Positions 9,869 through 19,422 of a stretch of DNA of 64,000 nt are shown piece after piece; the first letter of the stretch is position 1, and the number at the start of each line of letters is the position of its first letter. The stretch lies in the NCBI GenBank assembly GCA_016721905.1, contig JADKHH010000023.1, positions 248,001-312,000 of the forward strand. The letters run 5' to 3'. The notes under the pieces were generated by a model. The model worked only from the letters and a program-made list of their open reading frames with translations. It had not been told where the DNA came from and did no database searches. This DNA comes from Candidatus Opimibacter skivensis (GTDB lineage: Bacteria > Bacteroidota > Bacteroidia > Chitinophagales > Saprospiraceae). Position numbers and translations under genes: made by a program.

Positions 9869-9940
9869 GCCTCACTTTAGACGCCAGATGCCAGACTCTC
9901 AAAATAGACGCCAGATGCCAGACTCGCAGACGCCAGACGC
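9869..9940. repeat. Short-period repeat GCCAGATGCCAGACTC, second copy
   Basis: Same leader and unit as 5306-5413. The first base of GATGCC is often changed to GACGCC here. It is followed by a separate GAGAGTAAGA-type simple repeat. Confidence 0.7.
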
Positions 9941-10032
9941 ATTTGTAAGAGAGTAAGAGAGTAAGAGTGTGAGATGCCCTCGCCCTCAGCCCTCAGCCTT
10001 CGCCTCAGTCTCAGCCTTTTTCCATGAGCCAC

Positions 10033-10355
10033 ACGGCTTGAAAGCCGTTGCAATTCAAATGCTGTCCTGCGGACCAGTTTTTTCGTTCAGACAATCATTC
10101 CAAATTGCATGAATTGCTACGGTTTGAAAGCCGTGGCAATTCAAATGCTGTCCTACGGGCCAGTTTTTTCTTTCAGGCAATCATTCCAAATTGCATGAAT
10201 TGCTACGGTTTGAAAGCCGTTGCAATTCAATTGCTGTCCTTCGGACCAGTTTTTTCGTTCAAACAATCATGCCATATTGCATGAATTGCCACGGCTTGAA
10301 AGCCGTGGCAATTCAATTCCTGGCTTGGCAGCCAGTTTTTTGCTCATGGCATATA
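10033..10355. repeat. 86-bp tandem repeat, four units, each with a strong stem-loop
   Basis: The word ACGG(C/T)TTGAAAGCCG starts at 10033, 10119, 10205 and 10291, an exact 86-base period; the fourth unit is partial. Each unit boundary folds into a hairpin. The one near 10283-10316 has perfect 16-bp arms (TGAATTGCCACGGCTT and its complement) around a 2-base loop. A second inverted pair follows in each unit (CTGTCC...GGACCAG, and CTGGC...GCCAG in the last unit), with changes on both arms. No spacers and no cas genes are present. Confidence 0.85.
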
Positions 10356-10357
10356 GT

Positions 10358-10472
10358 AAAAGTTGAGCGTAAGTTTACTTGCGTTCGAGTGTACGCAAGT
10401 TTAAACTTGCGGTCGCACAAGCGTCCGTATGGACGCTTAACCGATAATCTTATGGATGGCTGCGCCATCCAT
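10358..10472. repeat. Triple-hairpin cassette, copy 2
   Basis: It starts with the same leader as copy 1 (AAAGTTGAGCGTAAGTTTAC). It has a palindrome at 10395-10410 (half-site GCAAGTTT), a hairpin at 10419-10438 (arms AAGCGTCC/GGACGCTT) and the ATGGATGGC/GCCATCCAT hairpin at 10452-10472. The middle hairpin differs in sequence from copy 1 but stays perfectly paired. Confidence 0.7.
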
Positions 10473-10732
10473 TTAAAATCCCTTCGCTGGTGGTGAGGAC
10501 AGTTCGACTACGCTCTCTGCGGCGCACCAAGCCAGCGGCATCCGTTCTTGATCTCGTGTTTGTAGCATGTTGCGGACTGCCGTCCCGCTACAAATGCCGT
10601 GCATTTGGCGGGATCTTCGCTGCGCTCGAACTGCCGACTGTGGACTGCGGATTGCCGACTGCCCTTAGCCTTAGCCTCAGCCTTCGCCTAATTTTTTTCG
10701 TATCCTTGCATTCCCGAAGACTAGAGAGGACC

Positions 10733-13700
10733 ATGCTTACTCTTTTTGCCACCCTTGGCCGATGTACTGTCTCCTCCAGTATATTGTTAGCCTTAATCTT
10801 GAGTTCCTTCTGGGCTGCGGCTCAGGAAGGGCAGAGTATACCCGAGATGTTGACTGTCGGCGGGGCACCTGCAATACGCAATTATAGTCCCGATGAATAC
10901 AAAGCCCATAATCAAATATGGGCCATCGTCCAGGATGCACGTGGCGTCATGTATTTTGCCAATTCTGAAGGTATCTCAGAATATGATGGCGTTTCCTGGC
11001 GCCTTATTCCCCTTGCAGCTAATACCATCGGTCGTTCACTGGCTATCAATGATGAGGGACGCATCTTTGCAGGGTGCTATGGTGAGTTTGGTTACCTCGC
11101 TCCGGATACCAATCAACAGCTTCAATATGTTTCATTGTTGCCGCATGTAGAAGAGAAGTATCGGAATTTTACTGATGTGTGGCAAACGATTTCTGTCGGC
11201 GACTATATTTATTTCGTCACGCAGAAATATATCTTTCGCTGGGATGGAAAGAAAATGGACAGATACACTGCGAAATTTTCTTTTCATGTGGGGTTTGATG
11301 TCAATGATCATTTTTATGTCAGGCAACATAAAGTAGGCTTGATGCATATCATTACAGATTCGCTGGTGATGGCTCCGGCTGGCGAACTGTTAGCTACAGA
11401 AAGAGTCATGAGTATGCTACCTTTTCCATCAGGTGGACCAAACCAAATACTGATGGCCACCAGAAGCAATGGACTGCTGGTGTATGATGGACAATCGATA
11501 AAACCATTTATTACTGAAGCAGATCCAATACTCAAGGAAGGTCAGCTTTATTGCGGAGCTGCATTAGCCGATGGTCATTATGCATTCGGGACGATACAGA
11601 GTGGAGGTGTCATCATTGATGCTCAAGGGAAAATTCAACAAAGTCTCAACAAGTCAACAGGATTGCCGGATGAAACCATCTGGTATCTCTATCCTGACCG
11701 CCAAAATGGTTTGTGGATCGGCATGCATCTGGGCATCAGCAGGGTAGAGGTCAGTGCACCCTTTACACATTTTGGAGAGAAGCAAGGATTGGAAGGAAGC
11801 GCCCTGGAGATCATCAGACACAATCAATATCTCTATGCAGCCACCAGCATGGGTATTTTTTATCTCGATGAAAGTGTCGGTGGAATAAGCAGACCTGGTT
11901 ATTTCAAAAAAGTATCTGATGTGTCACCACAGGCATGGGCACTGTTGCCATTTGATGATGTACTTCTCGGAGGATGTTTTGATGGGGTATATGAAATCAT
12001 CGGCGGAAAGGGGCGACTGATCAATGCAACCTACGCCATGTCCCTGGCCAGATCAAAGAAAGATCCCAACAGAGTATTTGTCGGATTGCAAAAAGGGATG
12101 AAATCACTTTATTTCACCAACGGAAAATGGGTTGATGAAGGATTGGTGGAAGGCATAGAAACAGAGATTATCAATATTTATGAAACACCCGAAGGAAAGC
12201 TTTGGCTGACGGCACGTTTCAATGGAATGGAATTAGTAGATTATTCAAATGGATTTTCTACACAGCCACAGGTCATGCGCTATGACACTTCGCAAGGTCT
12301 CATTGATCTTGAAAGGACGATTCCTTTCAACAGTGTAAGAGGGCTCCGGTTTGCAACCTCAAAAGGCGTGCAGATATTTAATGAAGTTCAACAACGTTTT
12401 CAACAAGATAGTGCGCTGCTGACCGGCATGCCCGGAGAAAGGACAGATATCTTTTATGTCGGTGAAGACCGATGGAGAAATCTTTGGATGGTTACCCAAG
12501 GAGAGTTGGGTGTAGGAGTTCGTCAGGTGGATAGTACCTACATATGGAAGCGGGATCCATTTCTCCGTATTGAAGAGTGGGATGACTATTGTGCTTACCC
12601 GGACCCATTGCAAAGAAATATCACCTGGATCGGATGTATTGACAGAGTGATCCGGTATAATGAAGCCATACCGCTCAAGACAGATCAGGATTTTCCGACA
12701 CTCATCCGTGACGTATTCATACAAGGGGATTCACTTGTCTATGGCGGCGCAGGCTTGTTGCCCGAACACATGCTGACCCTGCGGAGCAACTATAAATCCA
12801 TCCGTGTCAATTATGCTGCTCCTACATTCGATGATGCATCAAAGAACATGTATCAATACATGTTGGAAGGATACGATTCTGAATGGTCTGATTGGACAGG
12901 GGAGACATATAGGGATTTTACCGGACTATCACATGGTACGTACCGATTTATGGTGAGGTCTAAAAACATATATCAACATACAGGGTCCACCGCGGTACTT
13001 GAATTTAAAATTCTCCCTCCCTTTTATCTTAGTTGGTGGGCGTGGATATTCTATATACTTATCGGCGGAGCCTTCGTTCTTGTTGTCTGGAAGACTGAGT
13101 TAGCAAGACTCCGGAAAAAACACCAGGCAGAATTGGAGCAGGTTGAGTTTGAAAAACTAAAAGAGCTTGATCAACTCAAGTCCCGCTTTTTTGCAAACAT
13201 CACACATGAATTCAGGACACCGCTCACGTTGATCCTGGGTCCGGTCAATGATCTACTTTCCACAAAACCTGAAGGTGATCAATTGAGCAAATATCAAATG
13301 ATCAGGAACAATGCACAGCGATTGTTGCGACTCATCAATCAACTTCTTGATCTTTCTAAACTCGAAGCTGGTAAAATGAAACTGGCCCTGTCCCATGAGG
13401 ATATCATTCCAGTGATCAAGAGTATGGTCCATTCATTTGAAAGTATGGCCATCACTAAGCGGACGCAACTTGTATTGAAGAGCGATGTACAGCAGGCGAT
13501 CATTGACTTCGACAGAGACAAAATCGAACAGGTGCTGACCAACCTCATTGCGAATGCACTCAAGTTTACACCTGATGGAGGGAAAGTAACCGTCTCGATC
13601 AAGGCAGATCAACTGAAAAAGGAAATTGAGATCAATGTGGCCGATACAGGTCCGGGTATTTCTGCTGATCAGTTGCCACATATTTTTGAACGTTTCTATC

Positions 13701-14716
13701 AGGGCAAAGAGGCTGCCAGCATAGGCGAGACGGGTAGCGGCATCGGACTTGCACTGGCCAGAGAACTTGTAGAGTTGCATAAAGGGCACATCTCTGCACA
13801 TAGCGTGGAGCATCAGGGCACCACGTTTAGCATTGTACTGCCTTATAAAGGTGACGTCAATATCCTGGAGGCCAAGAGCACAATAGAACTGTCCTCCTTA
13901 TCTCTTGCAGATGATGCCTCGCCGGTTCAACCGCTGACTAAAGCTATTGAAGAGAAAGAACTCGATAGTGATACCACTGTATTACTGGTGGAAGACAATC
14001 CTGACATGCGTGCATTCATACGTGAGACGCTTGCTGGAAGCTATCGGGTCATTGAGGCTGCAGATGGGCAGGATGGAGTTGAAAAGGCATTTGAATACAT
14101 CCCTGATCTCATTTGCAGTGATGTGATGATGCCAAGGATGGATGGACTTGAGCTCTGCACTATGCTCAAGCGTGATGAGCGAACCAGCCATATTCCGATT
14201 ATCCTCCTTACTTCCAAAGCAGATATCGAATCCCGGCTCGCAGGTCTGGAACGCGGAGCTGATGAATATCTGGCAAAACCTTTCAACAAGGAGGAATTGC
14301 TCCTTCGCGCGCGTAACCTCCTCGACATCCGACAGCACCTCCGCCAGCGGTATTCTTCCCTCCAACCAATAGAGGTTGCAGAAACTATTGATGTTCAGAT
14401 CGAAGATGCATTCCTGCAAAAAATCCGGGTCATCGTCGAAGAGCACCTCGCTGATGCCGACTTTGAAGTCGATAAATTGGCCAGGCTGACCGGCATGAGT
14501 CGGAGCCAGCTCTTCCGGAAAGTCAAAGCGCTGACCGGCCAATCCCCCTCCATCTTTATCAGATCGATCCGCCTCCACCGGGGTAAAGAACTGCTGGAAA
14601 CCACTCAGATGAACGTAAGCGAAGTGGCTTACCATGTCGGATTTTCTACCCCCACTTATTTTTCAGATGCTTTCAACGAATACTACGGAATCCGCCCTAG
14701 CCAGTTCAGAAAGTAA
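10733..14716 (+). CDS. Hybrid two-component system sensor/regulator (HTCS type) with AraC output
   Basis: The ATG at 10733 (1327 residues) gives a signal peptide ending AAAQEG; an earlier in-frame ATG at 10490 would run through repeat DNA. The periplasmic part is a Reg_prop-type two-propeller sensor (VQDARGVMYFAN, PDRQNGLWIGM) ending in a Y_Y_Y domain (YMLEGYDSEWSDWT). One membrane helix lies near IFYILIGGAFVLVVW. Inside are a HisKA domain (phospho-acceptor H825 in THEFRTPLTL), an ATPase (NLIANALKF, DTGPGIS, GSGIGLALA), a receiver (acceptor D1130 in SDVMMPRMDG, K in AKPF) and a C-terminal AraC helix-turn-helix. Such proteins sense a periplasmic ligand, often a glycan, and regulate nearby operons. 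Here the secreted-protein run just downstream is the obvious candidate target, which is inference. Confidence 0.93.
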   Translation: MLTLFATLGRCTVSSSILLALILSSFWAAAQEGQSIPEMLTVGGAPAIRNYSPDEYKAHNQIWAIVQDARGVMYFANSEGISEYDGVSWRLIPLAANTIGRSLAINDEGRIFAGCYGEFGYLAPDTNQQLQYVSLLPHVEEKYRNFTDVWQTISVGDYIYFVTQKYIFRWDGKKMDRYTAKFSFHVGFDVNDHFYVRQHKVGLMHIITDSLVMAPAGELLATERVMSMLPFPSGGPNQILMATRSNGLLVYDGQSIKPFITEADPILKEGQLYCGAALADGHYAFGTIQSGGVIIDAQGKIQQSLNKSTGLPDETIWYLYPDRQNGLWIGMHLGISRVEVSAPFTHFGEKQGLEGSALEIIRHNQYLYAATSMGIFYLDESVGGISRPGYFKKVSDVSPQAWALLPFDDVLLGGCFDGVYEIIGGKGRLINATYAMSLARSKKDPNRVFVGLQKGMKSLYFTNGKWVDEGLVEGIETEIINIYETPEGKLWLTARFNGMELVDYSNGFSTQPQVMRYDTSQGLIDLERTIPFNSVRGLRFATSKGVQIFNEVQQRFQQDSALLTGMPGERTDIFYVGEDRWRNLWMVTQGELGVGVRQVDSTYIWKRDPFLRIEEWDDYCAYPDPLQRNITWIGCIDRVIRYNEAIPLKTDQDFPTLIRDVFIQGDSLVYGGAGLLPEHMLTLRSNYKSIRVNYAAPTFDDASKNMYQYMLEGYDSEWSDWTGETYRDFTGLSHGTYRFMVRSKNIYQHTGSTAVLEFKILPPFYLSWWAWIFYILIGGAFVLVVWKTELARLRKKHQAELEQVEFEKLKELDQLKSRFFANITHEFRTPLTLILGPVNDLLSTKPEGDQLSKYQMIRNNAQRLLRLINQLLDLSKLEAGKMKLALSHEDIIPVIKSMVHSFESMAITKRTQLVLKSDVQQAIIDFDRDKIEQVLTNLIANALKFTPDGGKVTVSIKADQLKKEIEINVADTGPGISADQLPHIFERFYQGKEAASIGETGSGIGLALARELVELHKGHISAHSVEHQGTTFSIVLPYKGDVNILEAKSTIELSSLSLADDASPVQPLTKAIEEKELDSDTTVLLVEDNPDMRAFIRETLAGSYRVIEAADGQDGVEKAFEYIPDLICSDVMMPRMDGLELCTMLKRDERTSHIPIILLTSKADIESRLAGLERGADEYLAKPFNKEELLLRARNLLDIRQHLRQRYSSLQPIEVAETIDVQIEDAFLQKIRVIVEEHLADADFEVDKLARLTGMSRSQLFRKVKALTGQSPSIFIRSIRLHRGKELLETTQMNVSEVAYHVGFSTPTYFSDAFNEYYGIRPSQFRK

Positions 14717-14850
14717 AGAAAATCAGCGTTTTGCAACATAATCTGTGATTTCTGACCAGATATTGGTTGCCCTTTTCGTGCCATCGGGGCAATTTTACCT
14801 GCATGAAAAATACCCCTAACCCAAACTTCTCACCCTTTAAAATTCAGACC

Positions 14851-15414
14851 ATGAAGCGACTGCTCCCGATGGTGCTTTGTCTGCCTTTTTATGGCTTGAC
14901 GGCCCAGACGACAGACCATTACATTATCTCCGCCCAGGGAAATGAAACGAAAGGACAGACCATGTCCCTGTGTTGGACGATCGGCGACCTGGCCACCGAA
15001 ACCTCTGGGATCGATCAGGCCCTCACTACCCAGGGATTTCAGCAGCCAACACTTTTTGTAAAAGAATTGGATCCGGCAAGTCAACCTCACCCCTTGATTG
15101 ACGAGGCAGGGAAACCAGTGAATGCGCTCCCGCTCAAAGGAGATGCTGAAGCTCAGGCGTCTAACAGTGCGATCAAAGCGAATGTGTACCCAAATCCATT
15201 CAGCAATGATATTACTGTTGAAGTTGGAAACATCACCCAGGAATATCACCTGGACGTTTTCGATCCACAAGGCAACCTGATCTCCAGATGTACCTCCGGA
15301 AATGCAAAGGAGATCATCCGTCTGGAAGACCTGCCTGCCGCCCAATATATACTCCGGATCTCTACCCTGGATGACATGCATACGCAAGTCTTCCAGATCG
15401 TCAAATCCAAATAA
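14851..15414 (+). CDS. Secreted protein with T9SS type A sorting domain
   Basis: The ATG at 14851 gives 187 residues starting with a signal peptide (MKRLLPMVLCLPFYGLTAQ); the upstream ATG at 14767 adds residues without signal character. A short mature domain (YIISAQGNETKGQTMSLCWTIGD, then TTQGFQQP) resembles the small T9SS-exported proteins of Bacteroidota. The last ~75 residues form a type A sorting domain: VYPNPFSNDITVEV, LDVFDPQGNLI, then a terminal lysine-containing strand. It should be exported by T9SS. It lies 46 bases before the tail-fibre-like gene and is probably co-transcribed with it. Function unknown. Confidence 0.82.
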   Translation: MKRLLPMVLCLPFYGLTAQTTDHYIISAQGNETKGQTMSLCWTIGDLATETSGIDQALTTQGFQQPTLFVKELDPASQPHPLIDEAGKPVNALPLKGDAEAQASNSAIKANVYPNPFSNDITVEVGNITQEYHLDVFDPQGNLISRCTSGNAKEIIRLEDLPAAQYILRISTLDDMHTQVFQIVKSK

Positions 15415-15459
15415 AACCCCGAAACGATTTTAAAACACAAACCAGAAAATCACCACCAC

Positions 15460-18264
15460 ATGAAATATATACTACTCACTTCCACTTTAGTTTTGCTACT
15501 TATCTCTTCTGTCACTGGACAGAAAGCAGCTCCTCCGGGAATGCGCTATCAGGCTATCGCCCGTGATATCGACGGAAACATTCGTGCCTCACAACCGCTC
15601 GAGGTAAAGGCTGAACTCGTGCTCCTCGAAGCAGGAGAAGAAGTCGTCTATGAAGAATTTCATCAGGCTACTTCTGGTGAATTTGGCTTACTTAATATTA
15701 CCATTGGCGAAGGGGCTAATGCTAAAGGCCAGTTTGCAGATGTGCCCTGGAGCAAACCAGTATGGGTCAGAATCTCCATCAAGCACGCAGACGATAAAGC
15801 CTTCCAACTCGTCACCACCAGCAAACTCTATTCAGTGCCTTATGCTTTCTATGCAGAAACTGCAGGATCTGTGATCGGAAGTGATGATGTCAATGAGAGT
15901 GAGCAGGATAGCAGTGGTGGCAGAGGCTTCAGTCTTGATCAGACCTCGATCTACTGGACCTTGGATGGTAATGCTAATTCACATGCTGTCAAGCCTTATG
16001 GCCCGGCTGTATTAGGTACCAAGGACAGGAAGGACCTGACGATGATCACCAATAATATCCCACGATTGATTATTGATAAAGACGGCGGGATCAACCTGCT
16101 GACCAACCTCGAACTCGATGGGGATTTGAATGTGAATGGGAATACAACCCTGAATGGTTCACTCGATGTTACGGGCATGAACCCTACACGACTTTCAGGA
16201 ACATTAGATGTTGACAAAGCCACTACACTCAATGATTCACTCACGGTCAACAATAATGCCCCAACTTACCTGAGTGGTTCACTCGTAGTAGATAAGACAT
16301 TGACAGTTGAAGGACCAGCTACTATCAACAATACGCTCGATGTGACTGGTATGTATCCTACCCATCTGTCCGGGACGCTTACAGTTGATAATGCAACTAC
16401 CCTTAATAATTCACTCACAGTGACCAACATGGCACCGACTTCATTGACCGGTGCACTTGATGTTGATAAAACCTTGAATGTAGATGGGGCGACAACCCTC
16501 AATAATAACCTTACGGTAACCGGAATGTATCCTACTACATTAACAGGTACGCTCACCGTCGATAAAGCTGCGATCATCAATGATGCATTGACGGTCATGA
16601 ATATGGCTGCTACACATCTGACTGGTTCGCTTACAGTAGATGGCGATATTAACCTGGGAGGAGATATCCTTCTGGATGGACCACTTGTCGTCAGTGGTAT
16701 GAACCCTTCTCACCTCACCGGAACATTGGTGGTTGATAAACTTGCAACACTGAATTCAGGTCTTGTTGTCAATGGTGAAGGCACACTTGGTCCGAATGGT
16801 GAACACGTTGCTTACTTTAACAACACCGAAGGTGGTACAAGTGATGGTATCGCTATACGAATCAATAACGGCTCTACTTCAGCAAATAACAATTTTGTAA
16901 CCTTTTATAAAGGGGACAATAGTGTCGCTGGCCGGATCGAAGGGTATGTACTTTCTGATATTGGTTCACCGCCGATCCCGACTGAAGATGAAATCTGGTC
17001 AGCAGTGTGTGTGACGATAGCGGATTACAATCCGGTGACTATTTTCTGGACACAATTTGCCAACTACTTCAATTTGTTTGGTACCGTTTGGAATGGTGCC
17101 ACGATTCCGGCATTTGGTATTCCTGATTTTCCGGGACTGGAAATGCCTGATTTTCCTGGCGTACCTATGCCTACATTTCCAGGCGTAGGGATGCCGACGT
17201 TTCCGGGTCTGGGATTACCGGATTTCGGTGGTGTCACACTACCTAGCATACCTTCCGTTTCCATTGACGGAGTGGGCACGATTTTTCCTGGGTTGAGTTT
17301 TCCGAGTATCCCGGCTGTCAACATTCCGGATATTCCTTCATTCGATATTCCGGATGTGCCTTCCTATGATATTCCGGATGTTCCTGCTTTTACGATACCT
17401 AACATTCCTGCCTTCACGATTCCTGATGTGCCGGAGATTGATCTTTCAGCAGATCTGTTTGTAGTGCCTACCGTTCCGACCTTCAGTGATATCTTAATTG
17501 ACCTGGGCGTTTGTCCTGATGAAGATATTTTTGATGTCAATGATGGATATGTAGTGCGATTGATAGAGTGGGGTATACAAAATGATATGCAGAACATGAT
17601 CTCTTTCAATCCGATCGATCTGGTCACCAAGTCATTGTCATGGGGTCTGACCAAAGCGGTCAAACATGGAGGTGTTACCTATGGATCAAAGGGAGCTGAC
17701 TATGCTGAATACCTTCCTAAACTGCATGCCACTGAACAATTTTTGGGCGGCGAGATCGTGGGTATACACGGCGGTCGTATCAGTAAAGTGACTGCGGGAG
17801 CTGATCAGATCTTAGCGATCTCCACCAAGCCACTTGTCCTTGGAAATCAACCAGAGGAATCAGAAGAAACCATGTTTGAAAAAGTAGGCTTCCTGGGTCA
17901 GGTACCTGTATTTGTGCAAGGTCCGGTGGCATTAGGTGATTATATCATTCCATCAGGAAAGAATGACGGTATCGGTATCGCGATCAGTAAAGATGAACTC
18001 ACAGCAGAATTACTTCCACTCATTTTTGGAAAAGCATGGTCTGATTCACCACTCGAGACAACAGTTGTGATAAATACATCCATTGGCTTGAGACCAATCG
18101 AAATAGCAGAAGTATTGCAGCAACGTGATGCGCGACTGAAAACACTTCAGGCTCAAATGCAAGATCAGGATGCGACCTATCGTAAATTAAAGGATGATGT
18201 AGATGAGCTCAAGGCTCATTTGAACATCGGCGGTGGTGCTTCGGCCAGTCACATCAATAAATAA
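15460..18264 (+). CDS. Tail-fibre-like secreted repeat protein with IPDFPG repeats and peptidase-G2-like C-terminal module
   Basis: 934 residues with a signal peptide (1-20). Residues ~25-135 form the N-domain common to Bacteroidota tail-fibre-like proteins (GMRYQAIARDIDGN ... KLYSVPYAFYAETAG). About seven ~29-residue beta repeats follow (LDVTGM.PT.LSGTLDVDKATTLN). A stretch resembling phage tail proteins (YFNNTEGG.SDGIAI) leads into a long array of 6-7-residue units of the IPDFPG/IPDVPAF kind (about 548-660). The C-terminal ~200 residues (GADYAEYLPK, GGRISKVTAGADQILAI, PLVLGN, GDYIIPSGKNDGIGIAI) resemble self-cleaving intramolecular-chaperone modules of phage fibres, followed by a short coiled coil. 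It is probably a trimeric surface fibre, which is inference. A broken paralog follows 21 bases downstream. Confidence 0.8.
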   Translation: MKYILLTSTLVLLLISSVTGQKAAPPGMRYQAIARDIDGNIRASQPLEVKAELVLLEAGEEVVYEEFHQATSGEFGLLNITIGEGANAKGQFADVPWSKPVWVRISIKHADDKAFQLVTTSKLYSVPYAFYAETAGSVIGSDDVNESEQDSSGGRGFSLDQTSIYWTLDGNANSHAVKPYGPAVLGTKDRKDLTMITNNIPRLIIDKDGGINLLTNLELDGDLNVNGNTTLNGSLDVTGMNPTRLSGTLDVDKATTLNDSLTVNNNAPTYLSGSLVVDKTLTVEGPATINNTLDVTGMYPTHLSGTLTVDNATTLNNSLTVTNMAPTSLTGALDVDKTLNVDGATTLNNNLTVTGMYPTTLTGTLTVDKAAIINDALTVMNMAATHLTGSLTVDGDINLGGDILLDGPLVVSGMNPSHLTGTLVVDKLATLNSGLVVNGEGTLGPNGEHVAYFNNTEGGTSDGIAIRINNGSTSANNNFVTFYKGDNSVAGRIEGYVLSDIGSPPIPTEDEIWSAVCVTIADYNPVTIFWTQFANYFNLFGTVWNGATIPAFGIPDFPGLEMPDFPGVPMPTFPGVGMPTFPGLGLPDFGGVTLPSIPSVSIDGVGTIFPGLSFPSIPAVNIPDIPSFDIPDVPSYDIPDVPAFTIPNIPAFTIPDVPEIDLSADLFVVPTVPTFSDILIDLGVCPDEDIFDVNDGYVVRLIEWGIQNDMQNMISFNPIDLVTKSLSWGLTKAVKHGGVTYGSKGADYAEYLPKLHATEQFLGGEIVGIHGGRISKVTAGADQILAISTKPLVLGNQPEESEETMFEKVGFLGQVPVFVQGPVALGDYIIPSGKNDGIGIAISKDELTAELLPLIFGKAWSDSPLETTVVINTSIGLRPIEIAEVLQQRDARLKTLQAQMQDQDATYRKLKDDVDELKAHLNIGGGASASHINK

Positions 18265-18285
18265 AAAGATCAGTTCAATTTATAA

Positions 18286-18516
18286 ATGGTAAAACCAATG
18301 AAAAATCTACTGATTCTTTTATCCATCCTACTCTCCGCAACATCTGGGCTGTTAGCGCAGTCAGTGAGCCAGGGTATGCGTTTCCAGGCGCTCGCCAGAG
18401 ACCTGCAGGGTAACCTCCTGGCAAAGGAGAAACTCGAAGTGAAGGTTAAATTGTATGCTTCTGAGCCGGAAGAAAAAGTGTTTTATGCAGAAGGTCATCA
18501 TATCCAGTCAAACTAA
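18286..18516 (+). pseudogene. Tail-fibre-like paralog, fragment 1 (signal peptide and start of N-domain)
   Basis: First of three fragments of a paralog of 15460-18264. It carries a signal peptide (MKNLLILLSILLSATSGLLAQ, probable start at 18298) and the N-domain start GMRFQALARDLQGN. It ends at an in-frame TAA (18514-18516). An ungapped alignment puts this stop opposite a glutamate of the intact copy (TSGEFGLL versus QSN-stop-LGLL), consistent with a single GAA-to-TAA change. Reading continues in the same frame in the next fragment. Confidence 0.75.
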
Positions 18517-18522
18517 CTAGGT

Positions 18523-19422
18523 TTGCTTGATTTCGTCATCGGAGAAGGTGCCAATTTTGGCGGTGACTTTAGCAGGATTCCCTGGGCCGAACAAAAAATG
18601 TGGGTCAGGATTTCGGTGAAGACACTACATGATGAAGATTACCAACTGATCAGTTCAGGACAATTGTACTCCGTACCATATGCGTTGTATTCCAATACTG
18701 CAGGTGCATTGGCAGATGGTGGTGCAGGCAATGATACGACTAGTGGTAACAACAGGGGACAAAGCATCGATCAGACTTCGATCTACTGGACACTCGATGG
18801 CAATTATAATTCACATGCTGTCAAGCCGTATGGCCCGGCTGTATTAGGTACCAAGGACAGGAAGGATCTCACGATGATCACAAATAATATCCCGCGGTTG
18901 ATCATTGACAAAGAAGGCAATATCAACATCCTCTTTGATGTCAATTTCGAAGGAAATCTGACAGTGGGTGGTAATACGACCTTAAATGGTTCCCTGGATG
19001 TGACAGGCATGCAACCGACTAACCTTACAGGTACATTAGATGTAGTTAAAGCGACCAACTTAAATGATGCATTATCTGTCACCACAATGGCACCTACTCA
19101 ATTGACTGGTGATCTGAAGGTAGGCCAGGGTATGAAGGTGCTGGGAGCAACAACGATTGACAATAGCTTAAATGTTGGAAATCTGGCAACGCATCTTTCC
19201 GGTACTTTAGTTGCCGATAAAGAAACAGTTGTGAATGGACTGACTGTGGCAGGGATGTCTCCAACCCAATTGACCGGGACCCTGGATGTAGACCGTACCA
19301 TGAACGTCGATGGATCAACGACACTCAATCGCGCGCTCACCGTGACTGGAGGAAATGCTACTCACCTGACAGGTATTTTTCAGTTGCCAAAACTGCGATC
19401 CTCAACGCTACGCTCACAGTGA
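18523..19422 (+). pseudogene. Tail-fibre-like paralog, fragment 2 (N-domain and beta repeats)
   Basis: Same frame as fragment 1. It continues the N-domain (LDFVIGEGANFGG, QLYSVPYALYSNTAG). A block nearly identical at DNA level to the intact paralog follows (AVKPYGPAVLGTKDRKDL), then about six ~29-residue beta repeats (LDVTGMQPTNLTGTLDVVK). It leaves frame in a run of five T at about 19376-19380. Adding one base restores F-S-V-A-K-T-A-I-L-N and joins the next fragment. Confidence 0.75.

Larger units (their letters stand above)
9697..10732. other. Gene-free 1-kb intergenic block made largely of repeats
   Basis: This region separates two divergent genes. It holds the GCCAGATGCCAGACTC repeat (9869-9940), GAGAGTAAGA microsatellite-like sequence (9945-9972), an AAGGCT-type word array read on the minus strand (9975-10015), the 86-bp tandem repeat, the hairpin cassette, dispersed words near 10500 and 10605 (TTCGACTACGCTC; GCGGGATCTTCGCTGCG), and another AAGGCT array (10660-10690). 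Open frames across it have repeat-derived composition and are not credible genes. Promoters for both flanking genes should lie at its ends, but I could not place one with confidence. Confidence 0.7.

Noticed and set aside
10033..10355. Tandem repeat array as a possible CRISPR
   Set aside because: Units are contiguous 86-base copies without unique spacers, and no cas gene is in the window.
10048..10496. Overlapping open frames in the 86-bp repeat region
   Set aside because: Their peptides are repeats of the same hairpin DNA (LLRFES.), with no protein-like conservation.
10490..10732. Upstream extension of the hybrid two-component gene to an earlier ATG
   Set aside because: The extension is encoded by repeat words and would bury the signal peptide.
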